64,000 nt of DNA, from the NCBI RefSeq assembly GCF_024700075.1, contig NZ_JAJONE010000006.1, forward strand, positions 131,110 to 195,109. The letters run 5' to 3'. The stretch comes from Hymenobacter sp. J193. GTDB lineage: Bacteria; Bacteroidota; Bacteroidia; Cytophagales; Hymenobacteraceae. Within the stretch, counting starts at the first letter, position 1; every line of letters starts with the position of its first letter. Below the pieces are notes generated by a model that had not been told where the DNA came from, made no database searches, and worked only from the letters and a program-made list of their open reading frames with translations. Shown here piece after piece: positions 1 to 9,464 of this stretch. Made by a program: the position numbers and the translations under genes.

Positions 1-58
1 CTGGAGTACGTTCCCGCTCGAAGTTCATCCGCTTTGCCCTTATTGCCACTGTGAATAG
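1..58 (+). CDS. 3' end of a gene overlapping the JAB gene (possible E1/ThiF-type protein)
   Basis: Only the last 18 codons are in the window, ending at TAG 56-58. The tail reads PLEVHPLCPYCHCE. A Cys-x-x-Cys near the C-terminus is compatible with the zinc-binding tail of many ThiF/E1-like enzymes, and such genes are usual partners of Prok-JAB genes in ubiquitin-like modification and CBASS-type operons. The stop codon lies inside the first codons of the JAB gene (GTG at 51), so the two were translationally coupled. The family assignment is inference from context and one short motif. Confidence 0.3.
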   Translation, partial: WSTFPLEVHPLCPYCHCE

Positions 59-113
59 CCCAGCCCTCTCCATCACAGTGTGGTTGCCCCAATCTGCCTA
101 CGTGGCAATTTTG
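51..113 (+). pseudogene. N-terminal fragment of JAB metalloprotease gene
   Basis: This is the first part of a JAB-domain gene that continues at 4834. The reading frame from GTG 51 gives MNSPALSITVWLPQSAYVAI and then a leucine codon. It runs into the 8-bp repeat CAATTTTG (106-113), where a 4.7 kb element is inserted. Removing the element and one repeat copy joins this frame exactly to the frame of the JAB fragment downstream. The restored protein would be about 163 residues. The start codon is chosen because it overlaps the upstream stop codon, which is typical of coupled operons. Confidence 0.7.
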
Positions 114-173
114 GCCTTGGTTAAAAGTTTGGTACAAAAGATACTGTGATGGCAAGCAAGCGATCAGCCGTCT

Positions 174-1297
174 TTATTTATCTTCGAGTCTCTGAAGGAG
201 GACGTGCGCGTTCATCCTGCGTAGCCTCGGCCCAGCTTCGGTGGCCGGGGCTATTTCTTGCCCCACTAGGTGGGCAGTGGGGTAATCAGGATCATACACC
301 CGGTCCGTTTTCCAGAGCGCGTAGCAGAGCACAAGCAGTTTGCGCATAACGGCAATGACGCCGGGCTTGCCGCTGGGGTGGCGGGTACGTAATCGGGCAT
401 AAAAGGCGATTTGCCGCGGGTTATGGCGCAGGCTGCTGAGCGCGGGCAAATAAAGCGCCGTACGTAGGCGCGTGTTGCCGCGCTTGGAGATGCGCGTCGC
501 GTGCGCCGAGAGGCCGCTTTGCCGCTGCACCACGTCCAAGCCGGCATAGGAGGCGAGTTGACGCTCGTTCTCGACCAGAGCAAAGCCGCTGGTTTCGGCC
601 ACCACGATGACGGCCGTCGTCAGCCCAATTCCGGGAATGCTCGTCAGCTGCTGCAGCTTGCGCGCCAGCTCCGGCTCGGCCGCCTGAAGCTCGGCCAGAT
701 CTTGATCCAGGGCCGCTACCTGCTCCTGCACCAGTTGCTGTTGGGCGGCCAGACGTGCCAGCGTGCGGCTGTCAGGTTGGTAACTGTGCTGGTAGGCGTG
801 CACGCGGGCCTTGAGCTGCGCCCCCTGTTTGGTCAACACCTGCCGCTCGCGGGCCAGCGCCCGCAGTTGCCGCAGCGCTGGCGTAGGCGGCTGCCAGGCC
901 GGCAACGCCCGCTCCAGCCCCAGCCGGCACAGCAAGCGCGCGTCGAGTTGATCGGTCTTGCTCTTGAGTTCGGTGCTGCGGGCAAAATGCTTGACTTTGT
1001 TGGGCAACAGCACGCTGAGTAGCTGCTGCTGATCGGCCAAAAAGTACGCCAGCTCCTCGTAGTAGACGCCGGTGGCTTCGACCACAAACCAGAGCGGAGC
1101 GGCCACCTGTTGCTGCCGGGTCACCCAGTGCAGCAGGTCAGTAAAGCCGATTGGCGTGTTCTCAAAAGTAGTTTCCTTGCCGAAATGCAGACACTGGCGG
1201 CTGTCCACTGGCCCAGGCAGGCCACAAACGAACTCTTCGCGATGTCAATGCCGACGACGTACTTGAGCGGGGTAATCTCCTGTTTTGCTAGGGGCAT
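174..1297 (-). pseudogene. IS110-family transposase, frameshifted near the N-terminus
   Basis: This is a DEDD-type recombinase of the IS110 family. The N-terminal RuvC-like domain shows YVVGIDIAKSSF, WFVVEATGVYYE and SKTDQLDARLLCRLG. The C-terminal Transposase_20 part shows SIPGIGLTTAVIVVAETSGF followed by YAGLDVVQRQSG, which holds the expected serine nucleophile region. The first 30 residues (from ATG at 1297) are in another frame from the rest. The break is at about 1205, where one added base would give ..CLGQLDSRQCLHFGKET. Without it the first catalytic Asp is lost. It is either an inactive copy, a sequence error or, less likely, a programmed shift. IS110 elements use a bridge RNA from their non-coding end, but I could not define it. 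Confidence 0.85.
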
Positions 1298-1694
1298 GGG
1301 GCGAGCGGTAAGTGGGTAAAACCATCAGCCGGCCAGGGTTTTGCCACAACTTGTCTCGTGCAAATACGGGATGCCGGCGCGCGGCGTGGGCTCCCTCCAT
1401 ACTGTGCAGTCTTCAGGCAAAACGGAAGCAGGGCACGCTTTCTTTTGTGCAACGTCACGGCCGCCGCCGCGCGTTTAGTTAAACGTGGTGCCCCTGCTTC
1501 CTGCTCCAGCTACCCTTTGCGGAAAGGCAGCACAATCATACGAGTTAAACGGCCGAGCTTTGGACTGGTTCTCTCGTTTTCTTTCCTGGCTAGTTCGGTT
1601 GCTGCAGCCCAGCTTCCGTACTTCCTGATTGTTAAATGGCTGCTGGTAACCTTTACGTTGCGCTGTCCTTTCTTCCCGCCTTCCCCGTCGCTTC
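1298..1694. other. non-coding stretch between IS110 transposase and histidine kinase
   Basis: No convincing gene is seen here. It lies upstream of the IS110 transposase (minus strand) and of the histidine kinase (plus strand). The right-hand end of the IS110 element, and possibly its bridge RNA, should fall in the part next to 1298. I could not place either from the sequence alone. Confidence 0.4.
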
Positions 1695-4221
1695 ATGGCT
1701 CCCGGTTCCCCCGCCTCAACTTCCCTGCCCTTTCCCGACAGCCTCCTGCATGACCTGCTCGACGTCTCGCTCACCGGCGTCAACGTGCTGCGCCCGGTGT
1801 ACGACCCGGCCGGGGAAATCGAAGATTTTGCCATCGAGTACCTCAACCCCGCCGGCCAGCGCATGACCGGCCTCTCGGCCCAGCCCGGCGGCACGCTGCT
1901 CACCCGCTTCCCCGCCTCCATGGCCGCTGGCATCCTAGTCTACTACCGGCGCGTCTACACCGACGGGTACACCGGCCTGCACGAAATCAACTACCAGGCT
2001 GACGGCCTCGACAACTACTTCCGCCTGGCGGCCCGGCGCAGCGGCGACTGGCTCGTCGTCAGCTTCACCGACACGTCTGACCAGGACCGCAGCGCCGTCG
2101 AGCTGGCCCTGCGCGACAGCCAGGCCCGCGAGCAAGCTCTGCGCTCCGAGGCCGAGGAGCAGCGCAACGCCCTGCGCAGCTTCGTAGAGCAGGCTCCCGT
2201 GGCGGTGGCCGTGTACCGCGGGCCGCAGCACCGCGTGGAGCTGGCCAACGCCGCCACGCTGGCCATTTGGGACCGCCCGCTCCCCGACGTGCTCGGCCGG
2301 CCGGTGTTCGAGGTGCTGCCCGAGGCCGCTACCCCCGAGGTGGTGGCCCTCTTCGACCGGGTCTACGCCACCGGCACCGCCCACACGGCCCACGAGCAGC
2401 CCACCACCCTCGTCCGGCACGGGCAGCGGCAGGAAGTGTACTGGAACTTCGTGTTCCAGCCCGAATTTCTGCCGGACGGCCGCGTCATCGGCATTCGGTC
2501 CGTGGGCACCGACGTCACCGAGCAAGTGCGGGCCCGCCAGCAGCTCGAGCAACTCAACCAAGACTTGGAGACCCGCGTGCAGGCGCGCACCCAGGAAGCC
2601 TTAATCCTGCAGGCTGACCTGCTCGCCGCCGCCCGGCGGCAGGCCGACCAGCAAACCCTGCTCCACGAGGTGTTCGCGCAAACCCCGGCCCCCATTGCCT
2701 TGCTGCGCGGCCCCGGCCACCGCTTTGAGTACGTCAACGCCGCCTACCAGGCCTTTTTTTCCGCGGGGCCACTGGCGGGCCGCGAGGTGGCGGACGCCGC
2801 GCCTGAATTGGCCGCGCAAGGCTTTGGGGCGCTGCTGGACCGCGTCTACCACACCGGCGAAACCTACTTCGGGGCCGAGGCGCCCTTTGCGCCCGTGCCG
2901 GTGAACGGTGAGCCCCCCGCACGCTGTACTTCAACTTTACCTACCAAGCCTACCGCGAAAACGAGCAGATAGCGGGCGTCAGCATCTTTGCCTTCGAGGT
3001 CACCGAGCAGGTGCTCGCCCGCCGGGAGCGCGAAATCCAGCGGCAGCTGCTCACGGACGTCTTTGCGCAGGCCCCCGCCGGCATTTGGGTGGTGCGCGGC
3101 CCGGACTACGTGTTTGAGGTCATCAACCCGACCATGACGCACGTTATTAAGCGCACCGCGGGCAGTGCCTGGGGCGGCCCTACTTCGAGGTGCTGCCGGA
3201 GTTGACCAGCCAGGGCGTGCCCGAACTGCTGCGGCGGGTGTGGGAACAAGGCGAGTCCATGTTCGTCGAAGAGTTTGCCGCGCAGCTGGACCCCCAGGCG
3301 CCGGACGAGGTGGGCTACTTCACCTTTGCCTTCCAGCCCCTGCGCGACGAGCACGGGCAGGTGACGCGCATCTCCTGTGTGGCCCTGGACGTCACCACCC
3401 AGGTCCGGGCCCGCCAGCAGGTCGACGTCCTCAACCAAGCGTTGCAGTCCACCAACGCGGAGTTGAGTGACAGCAACCAGCAGCTCACCCGCACCAACGT
3501 CGACCTCGACAACTTCATTTACACGGCCTCCCACGACCTCAAGGCCCCCATCTCCAACATCGAGGGGCTACTTTACCTGCTGCAGGAGGAGCTGCCCCCG
3601 GCCGTGGCCCAGGACCCGGAAGTCGGCCCCACGCTCACGCGCATGTCCGAGTCGGTGGAGCGCTTCAAGCGCACCATCGACCACCTCACCGAAGTCTCCA
3701 AGCTGCAAAAGGAGCACGCCCCCGCCACCACCCTGGTCGACCTGGCCGCCGTCGTCGAGGACGTGCGCCTGGACCTGGCGACGCTGCTGGAGGGTGCCGG
3801 GGCCAAGCTGTTCATTGACGTGAACGCGCTGCCGCCCGTGCAGTTTTCCGAAAAAAACCTGCGCAGCATCGTCTACAACCTGCTCAGCAACGCCGTCAAG
3901 TACCATTCGCCCGACCGCCCGCCGCGCGTCGACGTGCGGGGCCACGTGCGCCCGGGCCACACCGTGCTCGAAGTGCACGACAACGGCCTCGGCATCGCGG
4001 AGAGCCAGTTACCCCGGCTGTTCACCATGTTCCAGCGCTTCCACGACCACGTCGACGGCACGGGCATCGGCCTCTACATGGTCAAGCGCATGGTCGAGAA
4101 CGCGGGCGGCCGCATCGAGGTGCACTCGCAGCTCGGCGCCGGCACCACCTTTTTCGTCTACCTGCCCCACACCACTGCCGAGGCCGGCGCGCCCCCGTTC
4201 CCTGCTTACGTCCCTTCCTAA
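1695..4221 (+). CDS. multi-PAS sensor histidine kinase (two apparent frameshifts)
   Basis: A sensor kinase of about 840 residues. Four PAS-type sensor segments come first (repeated 'VFEQ/AQAP..I..LRGP.HRFE.VN' patterns and 'DVTEQVRARQQ' linkers). They are followed by a HisKA domain with the phosphorylatable histidine in the SHDLKAPI box and an HATPase domain with the N box (IVYNLLSNAVKYHS), G1 (DNGLGI) and G2 (GTGIGLYMVKRMVENAGG). There is no transmembrane segment, so a cytoplasmic sensor is likely. The frame breaks twice, in the C-run at 2913-2918 and near 3168-3170. One added C at each place restores one continuous protein. It lies 5 bp upstream of the response regulator, its likely partner. 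The signal sensed is not evident. Confidence 0.85.
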
Positions 4222-4226
4222 AGTTC

Positions 4227-4652
4227 ATGGCTGCCATCTCCTGCACCCTGCTCGTCGACGACGACGACACCACCAACTTTCTCAACCAAACCCTGCTTCG
4301 GCGCATGGCCATCAGCGACGCCGTCCTGGTGGCCCAAAACGGCCAGGAAGCCCTGGACCTGCTGCAAGCCCACTGCGAGCTGCCCACTTCGCCCACCTGT
4401 CCGGCCCTGATTCTGCTCGACATGAAAATGCCGCGCATGAACGGCTTCGAGTTCCTGCAGGCCTACGCCCAACGGCCCGAACGGGAAAACCCCTCGGTGG
4501 TCATCATCATGCTCACTACCTCCCTCAACCCCAACGACGTCGAGCAGATGCAGGGCCTGCCCATCGCCGGCTACCTCACCAAGCCCCTCACCCGCGACAA
4601 AGTCAACCAGGTGCTCCAGGAGCACTTCGGCCAAGCAAGCCCCGCCAGCTAA
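4227..4652 (+). CDS. single-domain response regulator
   Basis: A 141-residue receiver domain with no output domain. The acidic cluster (LLVDDDDTTNF) is near the N-terminus, the phosphoacceptor Asp is at about residue 65 (ILLDMKMPRMNGFEFL), the conserved Thr is in IIMLTTSLN and the Lys in GYLTKPLT. It starts 5 bp after the kinase stop, so the two are co-transcribed and probably form a phosphorelay. Single-domain regulators of this type usually act by protein contact or as phosphate shuttles. The target is not identifiable. Both genes ride inside the element spanning 114-4825. Confidence 0.9.
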   Translation: MAAISCTLLVDDDDTTNFLNQTLLRRMAISDAVLVAQNGQEALDLLQAHCELPTSPTCPALILLDMKMPRMNGFEFLQAYAQRPERENPSVVIIMLTTSLNPNDVEQMQGLPIAGYLTKPLTRDKVNQVLQEHFGQASPAS

Positions 4653-4830
4653 TGAGCAGCCCCCAGCCAAACAAGTAAGAGACCATCTCTAAGCATGCAG
4701 CGGTTTCCCAATTCAGGATGAATAGCGCGCTCAATGATGCGCTGCACTTCGTGATAGAAGGACTCCAGTAGTGGCCTTCATCCAGGACGCTCGTTTAACC
4801 TTTGTACCAAACTTTTAACCAAGGCCAATT

Positions 4831-5262
4831 TTGGAGGAGACGGTACGAAAAATACCCTTTGAAACGGGCGGCATCCTAATGGGCTATTGGGGCTCGGCGA
4901 CTGAGGCCGTTATCACGGCCGTCATTGGGCCGGGGCCCAAGGCCGTGCATAAGAAGCGGTCTTTCCGCCCGGATAGCGCCTACCACGAGCAGGAAATTGC
5001 ACGACTGTATGCCCAGTCCGGACGCACCGAAACGTACCTGGGCGATTGGCACACGCATCCGGGGGCAGCTGCGTACATGAGCTTTCGGGATGAGGAAACC
5101 TTGAGCGCCATAGCCAATCACAAGGAAGCTCGTTTACAGACGCCCCTGATGATGATTTTGGGCACCCGTCCTTTGGAATTGCGTGCCTGGGCACATTCTT
5201 ACAAGAAGTCTCTCTTCTCTTTTAAATCGGCTTTCACCAGATGTACCGTTTTAAAGTATTAA
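4831..5262 (+). pseudogene. C-terminal part of JAB (JAMM) metalloprotease, split by insertion
   Basis: A Prok-JAB domain protease that would cleave ubiquitin-like or other C-terminal isopeptide bonds. The active-site parts are all here: the glutamate of FETGGILMGYWG and the zinc-binding JAMM signature GDWHTHPGAAAYMSFRDEE (H-x-H, Ser, Asp). The first 21 residues lie at 51-113, before the 4.7 kb insertion. A truncated protein could start from TTG 4831, which keeps the catalytic core, so residual activity is possible. In CBASS and Bil-like defence operons such a protease reverses conjugation made by E1/E2 proteins. The overlap with the gene ending at 58 supports such an operon, but only its tail is visible. 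Confidence 0.8.
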
Positions 5263-5342
5263 TCAGTTAAGCTGGCTAACAGAGAAAGCAACAGATTTTA
5301 GTTGAGGGAGCGTATCCCACCACAGTTCTTTTTACCTTTCAG

Positions 5343-5379
5343 AACAAGTTATGATAATACTTAATTATCATAACTTGTT
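5343..5379 (+). terminator. perfect 16-bp AT-rich hairpin after JAB gene
   Basis: AACAAGTTATGATAAT and its exact complement are separated by a 5-base loop. It sits 80 bp after the JAB stop and before the next gene on the same strand. The T-rich stretch after the stem (TTTTAGCTT) fits an intrinsic terminator. The low GC content of the stem makes an operator an alternative. Confidence 0.5.
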
Positions 5380-5426
5380 TTAGCTTAACTTAAAGGCAAA
5401 TATTACTGGTAAAAGCTTCCATCACT

Positions 5427-6000
5427 ATGCGACTCTCACCCGCAATTTATAACACCATGTCTGACTACGAAGATGGCTACGAGGTTGGCCGCAACGCGCC
5501 CAACATTCGACAGTCCTATCAAAACGGTAAGGCTATTGGCAACGGACTAGCCGTGGTGCTGGGCCTGGGCTTTCGCTTGGTAGTCGAAACGCTGGTGCTG
5601 GCTCCATTCCTAGTGCTGGGCCTGGTGCTGACAACCAACCTGGATTTTTCTCGGGCCGGGTTTCGGGTATGCCCGGCTGCTGAGCATCGGGGCGCTGGCC
5701 TACGGCTTCTACGCGCTGCTCTATTTACTTAAAGGAGTGGCTATCGGCCTGCGCCTGCGCGGCACCCGGCACTGGCTGCTGCCGTTCACGCTTTGCCTAC
5801 TGGTGGCCTGCTTCATCCCGTCGCTGCTGCTGCACCTGTTCATCGTGCACACCGTCAAGGCCGCTCACCCGGTTTTGGTATGGGTGGTGCCGGGGCTGTT
5901 CGCCCTCTACACGTATTCCCGTTACCGCTTCACGGAAGACATTGCCCCCAACCTCGTGCTCTGGGCTTACCGGCGTGGCTACCACTGGACTGTTAAGTAA
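5427..6000 (+). CDS. unknown membrane protein (one apparent frameshift)
   Basis: I do not recognise a family. The reconstructed protein is about 190 residues with four or five hydrophobic segments (for example VVETLVLAPFLVLGLVL, LLPFTLCLLVACFIPSLLL and PVLVWVVPGLFALYTYS). The N-terminus MSDYEDGYEVGRNAPNIRQS (ATG at 5457) is hydrophilic and Gly/Asn-rich. The frame breaks in the T-run at 5645-5649. Removing one T joins LTTNLDF to LGPGFGYARLLSIGALAYGF and then to the second half. The next gene starts 1 bp after its stop, so they form an operon. Confidence 0.55.
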
Positions 6001-6001
6001 T

Positions 6002-6303
6002 ATGAGTCAACTGGACTTTGTTGAGCGCGTGACAACTCAGGCGCTGGCCTACCTGCAGCAAGCCCGCGCTTATAAGCCTACGCCGGAAGAATATATCAGG
6101 TGGGTGGATAGTCACCCCTCGGCCATTCGGGTGCTGCTGTTACGGCGGGGCATGGCTGCGTGCTGGGCGGGCGGCTCCCCCTCGTTTCAGGATTTTATTC
6201 TCACCCAACGGGGCCACTCCAGTACATGACTATATGGCTCACCAGCTCAGCGAAACAGATTACCTGCGCTGGGTGAACTTCATGGACGATACCACCTTCT
6301 AAG
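6002..6303 (+). CDS. small hypothetical protein (apparent frameshift)
   Basis: It starts with ATG directly after the preceding stop. The first part (MSQLDFVERVTTQALAYLQQ...) ends early at 6229 in its own frame. The neighbouring frame continues plausibly as NGATPVHDYMAHQLSETDYL and stops at 6303, so a one-base change near 6203 probably breaks an about 100-residue protein. No known domain is recognised. Co-transcription with the membrane protein upstream is likely. Confidence 0.4.
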
Positions 6304-6350
6304 TATGGCCTTCTCCATGCGTTGCTCAACGTTGCCCTTCACCCCGAACC

Positions 6351-7403
6351 ATGAGTAAATCCCCACGCAACGTGCCGGCCGTAACGACAGGGTCAGCAGT
6401 CGCTGCCAACCTGGCGCGGGCTTCATCCAAAGTAGCCGGCTTCCTGGAAACGGGCCTGCAGGGTGCCGCCAACACGGAGCGAGCCTACAAGTCTGACCTA
6501 AATACTTACGCCGAGTTTTGCGCGCTGCACGGCTTTACGGCAGTGCCGGCCGACGTCACCACCCTGACGGAATACGTTGCCCACCTGGCTTCTGAAAAGC
6601 CGACTCCAGATGCTGGGGGCGGTAGGGAGAAAAAGAAGGGACAACAACCCCTCACCGGGCCGCACGCGCTGGCCACTATCCGGCGGCACTTGGCCGCCAT
6701 CCGCAAGGCGCATCAGCTCAGCGGCCACCCGATGCCGGCGACGGTGGATGCGCTCAACATCGTCATGGAAGGCATTGCCCGCACCCTGGGCAAGCGGCAG
6801 GACCAGGCGCTGGCCTTCACCGTCGAGGAGTTGAAACAAGCCATTCGTAGCATCGACCTGGAAACGACGGCGGGCCTGCGGGACCGGGCACTGCTGCTAG
6901 TCGGCTTCGCGGGGGCTTTCCGACGCTCCGAGTTGGTGGACCTCAACATCGAGCAGCTGGAATTTACGGAGCGGGCCTTGCTGGTGCATCTGGCCAAAAG
7001 CAAGACCAATCAGTATGGCGCGGTGGAAGACAAAGCCATTTTCTACGCCCCTAATGCGGATTTCTGCCCCGTGCGCTGCCTCCGGGCCTGGCTTAATCTG
7101 CTGGGCCGGACCACGGGTCCACTGTTCGTGAAGATTCCGCGGGCGACTCCGGGGCAGATGGCTGCTCCTTCGGACAAGCGGCTCTCGGACATTTCCATCA
7201 ACAAGTTGGTGCAAAAGCGCCTCGGGCCGGCTTACTCAGCCCACTCACTGCGCGTGTCCTTTGTGACGGTAGCCGTGCTAAATGGGCAATCCCATAAGGC
7301 CATTAAGAACCAGACCAAGCAGAAAACGGATGCCATGATTGAGCGCTACACGCAGCTCAACAACGTGGTTTCTTATAATGCTGCTCAAGCGTTGGGGTTG
7401 TGA
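6351..7403 (+). CDS. tyrosine recombinase / phage-type integrase
   Basis: 350 residues, usual length for the family. An N-terminal SAM-like core-binding domain (about 30-150) is followed by a catalytic domain (about 165-350). Catalytic residues are visible: Arg in GFAGAFRRSELV, Lys in LAKSKTNQ, His-x-x-Arg in AHSLRVSF and the tyrosine nucleophile in MIERYTQL. The second box-II histidine position reads QTKQKTD, so the usual His seems to be Lys. It may serve integration, plasmid dimer resolution or cargo exchange. It lies between unknown genes and the defence operon. No attachment site could be identified. Confidence 0.88.
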   Translation: MSKSPRNVPAVTTGSAVAANLARASSKVAGFLETGLQGAANTERAYKSDLNTYAEFCALHGFTAVPADVTTLTEYVAHLASEKPTPDAGGGREKKKGQQPLTGPHALATIRRHLAAIRKAHQLSGHPMPATVDALNIVMEGIARTLGKRQDQALAFTVEELKQAIRSIDLETTAGLRDRALLLVGFAGAFRRSELVDLNIEQLEFTERALLVHLAKSKTNQYGAVEDKAIFYAPNADFCPVRCLRAWLNLLGRTTGPLFVKIPRATPGQMAAPSDKRLSDISINKLVQKRLGPAYSAHSLRVSFVTVAVLNGQSHKAIKNQTKQKTDAMIERYTQLNNVVSYNAAQALGL

Positions 7404-7614
7404 TATTGACGAGTAGAGCTTGATATGGCGCCCCTCGTTTACTACAAACAAACGCCTATAGACAGCGGAATTGTATAGTGTTACTTGTAAGTGCCACTTT
7501 TTACAGATTCCCCTATTTACTGCCACTTTAAAAATCATCACATATAAAAGAAATTGTGCTATTATACGCCTTTGACTCTATCGACTTAGCTTGCATCTAT
7601 TTCCTCGGCTATTC

Positions 7615-9387
7615 ATGAAGAAGACGACATTCAAAGTCCACCCCAAGCTGGCGGCTCTGCTGGGCGAGAACTATCGTTCTTCTGAATTTGCGCTACGCGA
7701 GCTAGTTGACAACGCTTGGGATGCAGAAGCCAAGAACGTCTGGATTGTATTGCCCTCAATCTTAACTGAGGATGCCACTATTGAGTTTCGGGACGATGGG
7801 ACAGGCATGACCCCGGAAGAGGTGCGCAACGAGTATCTTATCATTGCCAATAACCGACGGGACCGCAAAGGAAATACTACCCAAAACGGTCGCATGGTGA
7901 AAGGCAGGAAAGGCATAGGCAAGTTTGCGGGCTTATTTGTCGGCAGCCTGATGTTAGTGGAAACACGGGCGCGAGGAAAACGAACGACCGTCCACATTGA
8001 AAAGAAAGTGCTGGCGGCCGCCAAGCATGACATTGAGGACGTCGACTTGCCAGTTATTGAGGAGGAATGCAATCAGGAGGAACATGGCACTACCATCCGC
8101 ATTCGGGATATCAACCAAAACTTGGTATTCCCCAACCCTGACCGTTTGCGGCTGGTACTCATTATGGAATACGGCCGGCAAGACCAATTCACTATTTATG
8201 TGAATGGCGATAAGCTGGATGTATCCGACGTGAAAGGCAAGGTTTTTACTTTCACCGATGTGTTAGAGGGCTTGGGCAGTGTGACACTACGTTTTGTCAT
8301 TTCTGAAACTAATCAATCGCTACGCCAACCAGGACTTGCGGTGCGAGTAGGCGGAAAAACGGTCGGCAAACCCAGCTTTTTCGGCCTCGAAGATAATGGG
8401 GGCGAGATACCCGCCAAGCTACTCAAGCGGGTATATGGCGAAGTAGAAGCCGATGAGTTATTAGACTACGTAACAGCAGATTGGGGTGCGCTGATTGAAA
8501 ACAGCAAGCCCGTGCAGATTCTGGAAGAGTACGTACGCCCCAAGTTGGAAGCGGCCCTGCGCGGGGTGTTTAAAAACGAAATCAGCCTGGCAAAAGCCCG
8601 GCTGCAAAAGCAGGTGGACCAGGAGTTACGGCGGCTACCCGCTTATAAGCGTGACTACGCCCGCAAAGCGCTTGACCGAGTGCTAACCACTTTTTATGCT
8701 CTGCCCGAACAGAAGCTGCAAACGCTCATTCGGGTGCTACTTGACACCATTGAAAAAGACGAGTACTGGGAAATCATCAAACGCCTAGATGAGGCTCAGT
8801 ACGCCGACGTGGCCACATTTGCCGAAGCCTTGAACAAGTTTGGTCTGGTCGAGTTAGCTATGATTTCGCGCCAAGCATCCTTCCGGCTTCAGTTCCTGAC
8901 TAAACTGCAAGAGTTAGTCAACAACCCCGAAACCCAAGAAAAAGACCTACACTTAGCGTTTGAGAAAAACCTTTGGCTGCTCGGTGCGGAGTATTCCTTA
9001 ATGACATCCAACAGGACATTGGTATCAACCGTTGAAAAGATAACCGGTAAGCGCGAGTACAGTGGTGAAAATGCCCGTAACAGGCCGGATTTGCTGCTCA
9101 ATCAAGACCGGTCGCGTCAGTACCTACTCATTGAGTTTAAGCGGCCTTCGCATACCGTTACCCGCGCCGATGTAGCTCAGGCCGAAGACTACCGGCAGGC
9201 ATTATCGGCTTACCTACCGGGGGCGGCAATGCATATCATGCTTATTGGCGGTAAATCGAACGTAGCAGCTCAATACGGACTGGGGGAAAAAGTCGAAATT
9301 TTAACATTCAACGATGTTATCAGCTCGGCCTTCACGATGCTGAACTGGCTTTTGGAGGAGTTAAATCACCCAGTAAGGCATTCCTAA
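7615..9387 (+). CDS. GHKL ATPase fused to Shedu-like PD-(D/E)XK nuclease
   Basis: 590 residues from ATG 7615 (a TTG at 7591 is a weaker start). The N-terminal 200 residues form a GHKL (Hsp90/MutL/MORC-type) ATPase: ALRELVDNAWDAEAK (N-box E and N), EFRDDGTGM and KGRKGIGKFAG. A middle region is rich in basic helical sequence. The last ~170 residues match the DUF4263/Shedu nuclease pattern: DLHLAFEKNLWLLGAEYS, then RPDLLL and LLIEFKRPS, giving the D...E-x-K active site. An ATP-operated clamp feeding a nuclease is a plausible mode of action. It heads a three-gene operon next to a type I restriction locus, so an anti-phage role is inferred. I know no named system with this exact set. Confidence 0.8.
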   Translation: MKKTTFKVHPKLAALLGENYRSSEFALRELVDNAWDAEAKNVWIVLPSILTEDATIEFRDDGTGMTPEEVRNEYLIIANNRRDRKGNTTQNGRMVKGRKGIGKFAGLFVGSLMLVETRARGKRTTVHIEKKVLAAAKHDIEDVDLPVIEEECNQEEHGTTIRIRDINQNLVFPNPDRLRLVLIMEYGRQDQFTIYVNGDKLDVSDVKGKVFTFTDVLEGLGSVTLRFVISETNQSLRQPGLAVRVGGKTVGKPSFFGLEDNGGEIPAKLLKRVYGEVEADELLDYVTADWGALIENSKPVQILEEYVRPKLEAALRGVFKNEISLAKARLQKQVDQELRRLPAYKRDYARKALDRVLTTFYALPEQKLQTLIRVLLDTIEKDEYWEIIKRLDEAQYADVATFAEALNKFGLVELAMISRQASFRLQFLTKLQELVNNPETQEKDLHLAFEKNLWLLGAEYSLMTSNRTLVSTVEKITGKREYSGENARNRPDLLLNQDRSRQYLLIEFKRPSHTVTRADVAQAEDYRQALSAYLPGAAMHIMLIGGKSNVAAQYGLGEKVEILTFNDVISSAFTMLNWLLEELNHPVRHS

Positions 9388-9464
9388 CAGCCCCTGGCAG
9401 TCACATAAATTCAACGTTTATTCCATTGCGGAAGCGTGCTCAGTAGTCTCTAAAATGAAAATCT

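Larger units (their letters stand above)
114..4825 (+). mobile_element. 4.7 kb inverted-repeat-bounded element carrying IS110 and a two-component system
   Basis: The ends are inverted repeats of about 26 bp: GCCTTGGTTAAAAGTTTGG at 114 and its complement ending at 4825, with one or two mismatches. An 8-bp direct repeat, CAATTTTG, lies outside both ends (106-113 and 4826-4833) and behaves as a target-site duplication in the JAB gene. The cargo is an IS110-family transposase gene, a multi-PAS histidine kinase and a response regulator. IS110 elements normally lack such terminal repeats and target duplications, so the boundary was probably made by a different, DDE-type transposase that is not encoded inside. 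This suggests a passenger element moved in trans, later hit by IS110. Confidence 0.7.

Noticed and set aside
174..1297. Programmed frameshift of the IS110 transposase
   Set aside because: IS110 transposases are normally one frame. There is no clear slippery sequence, and the same one-base loss recurs across the window.
5427..6303. Three separate tiny genes
   Set aside because: The pieces join into two proteins with one-base corrections. Hydrophobicity and codon pattern continue across the breaks.
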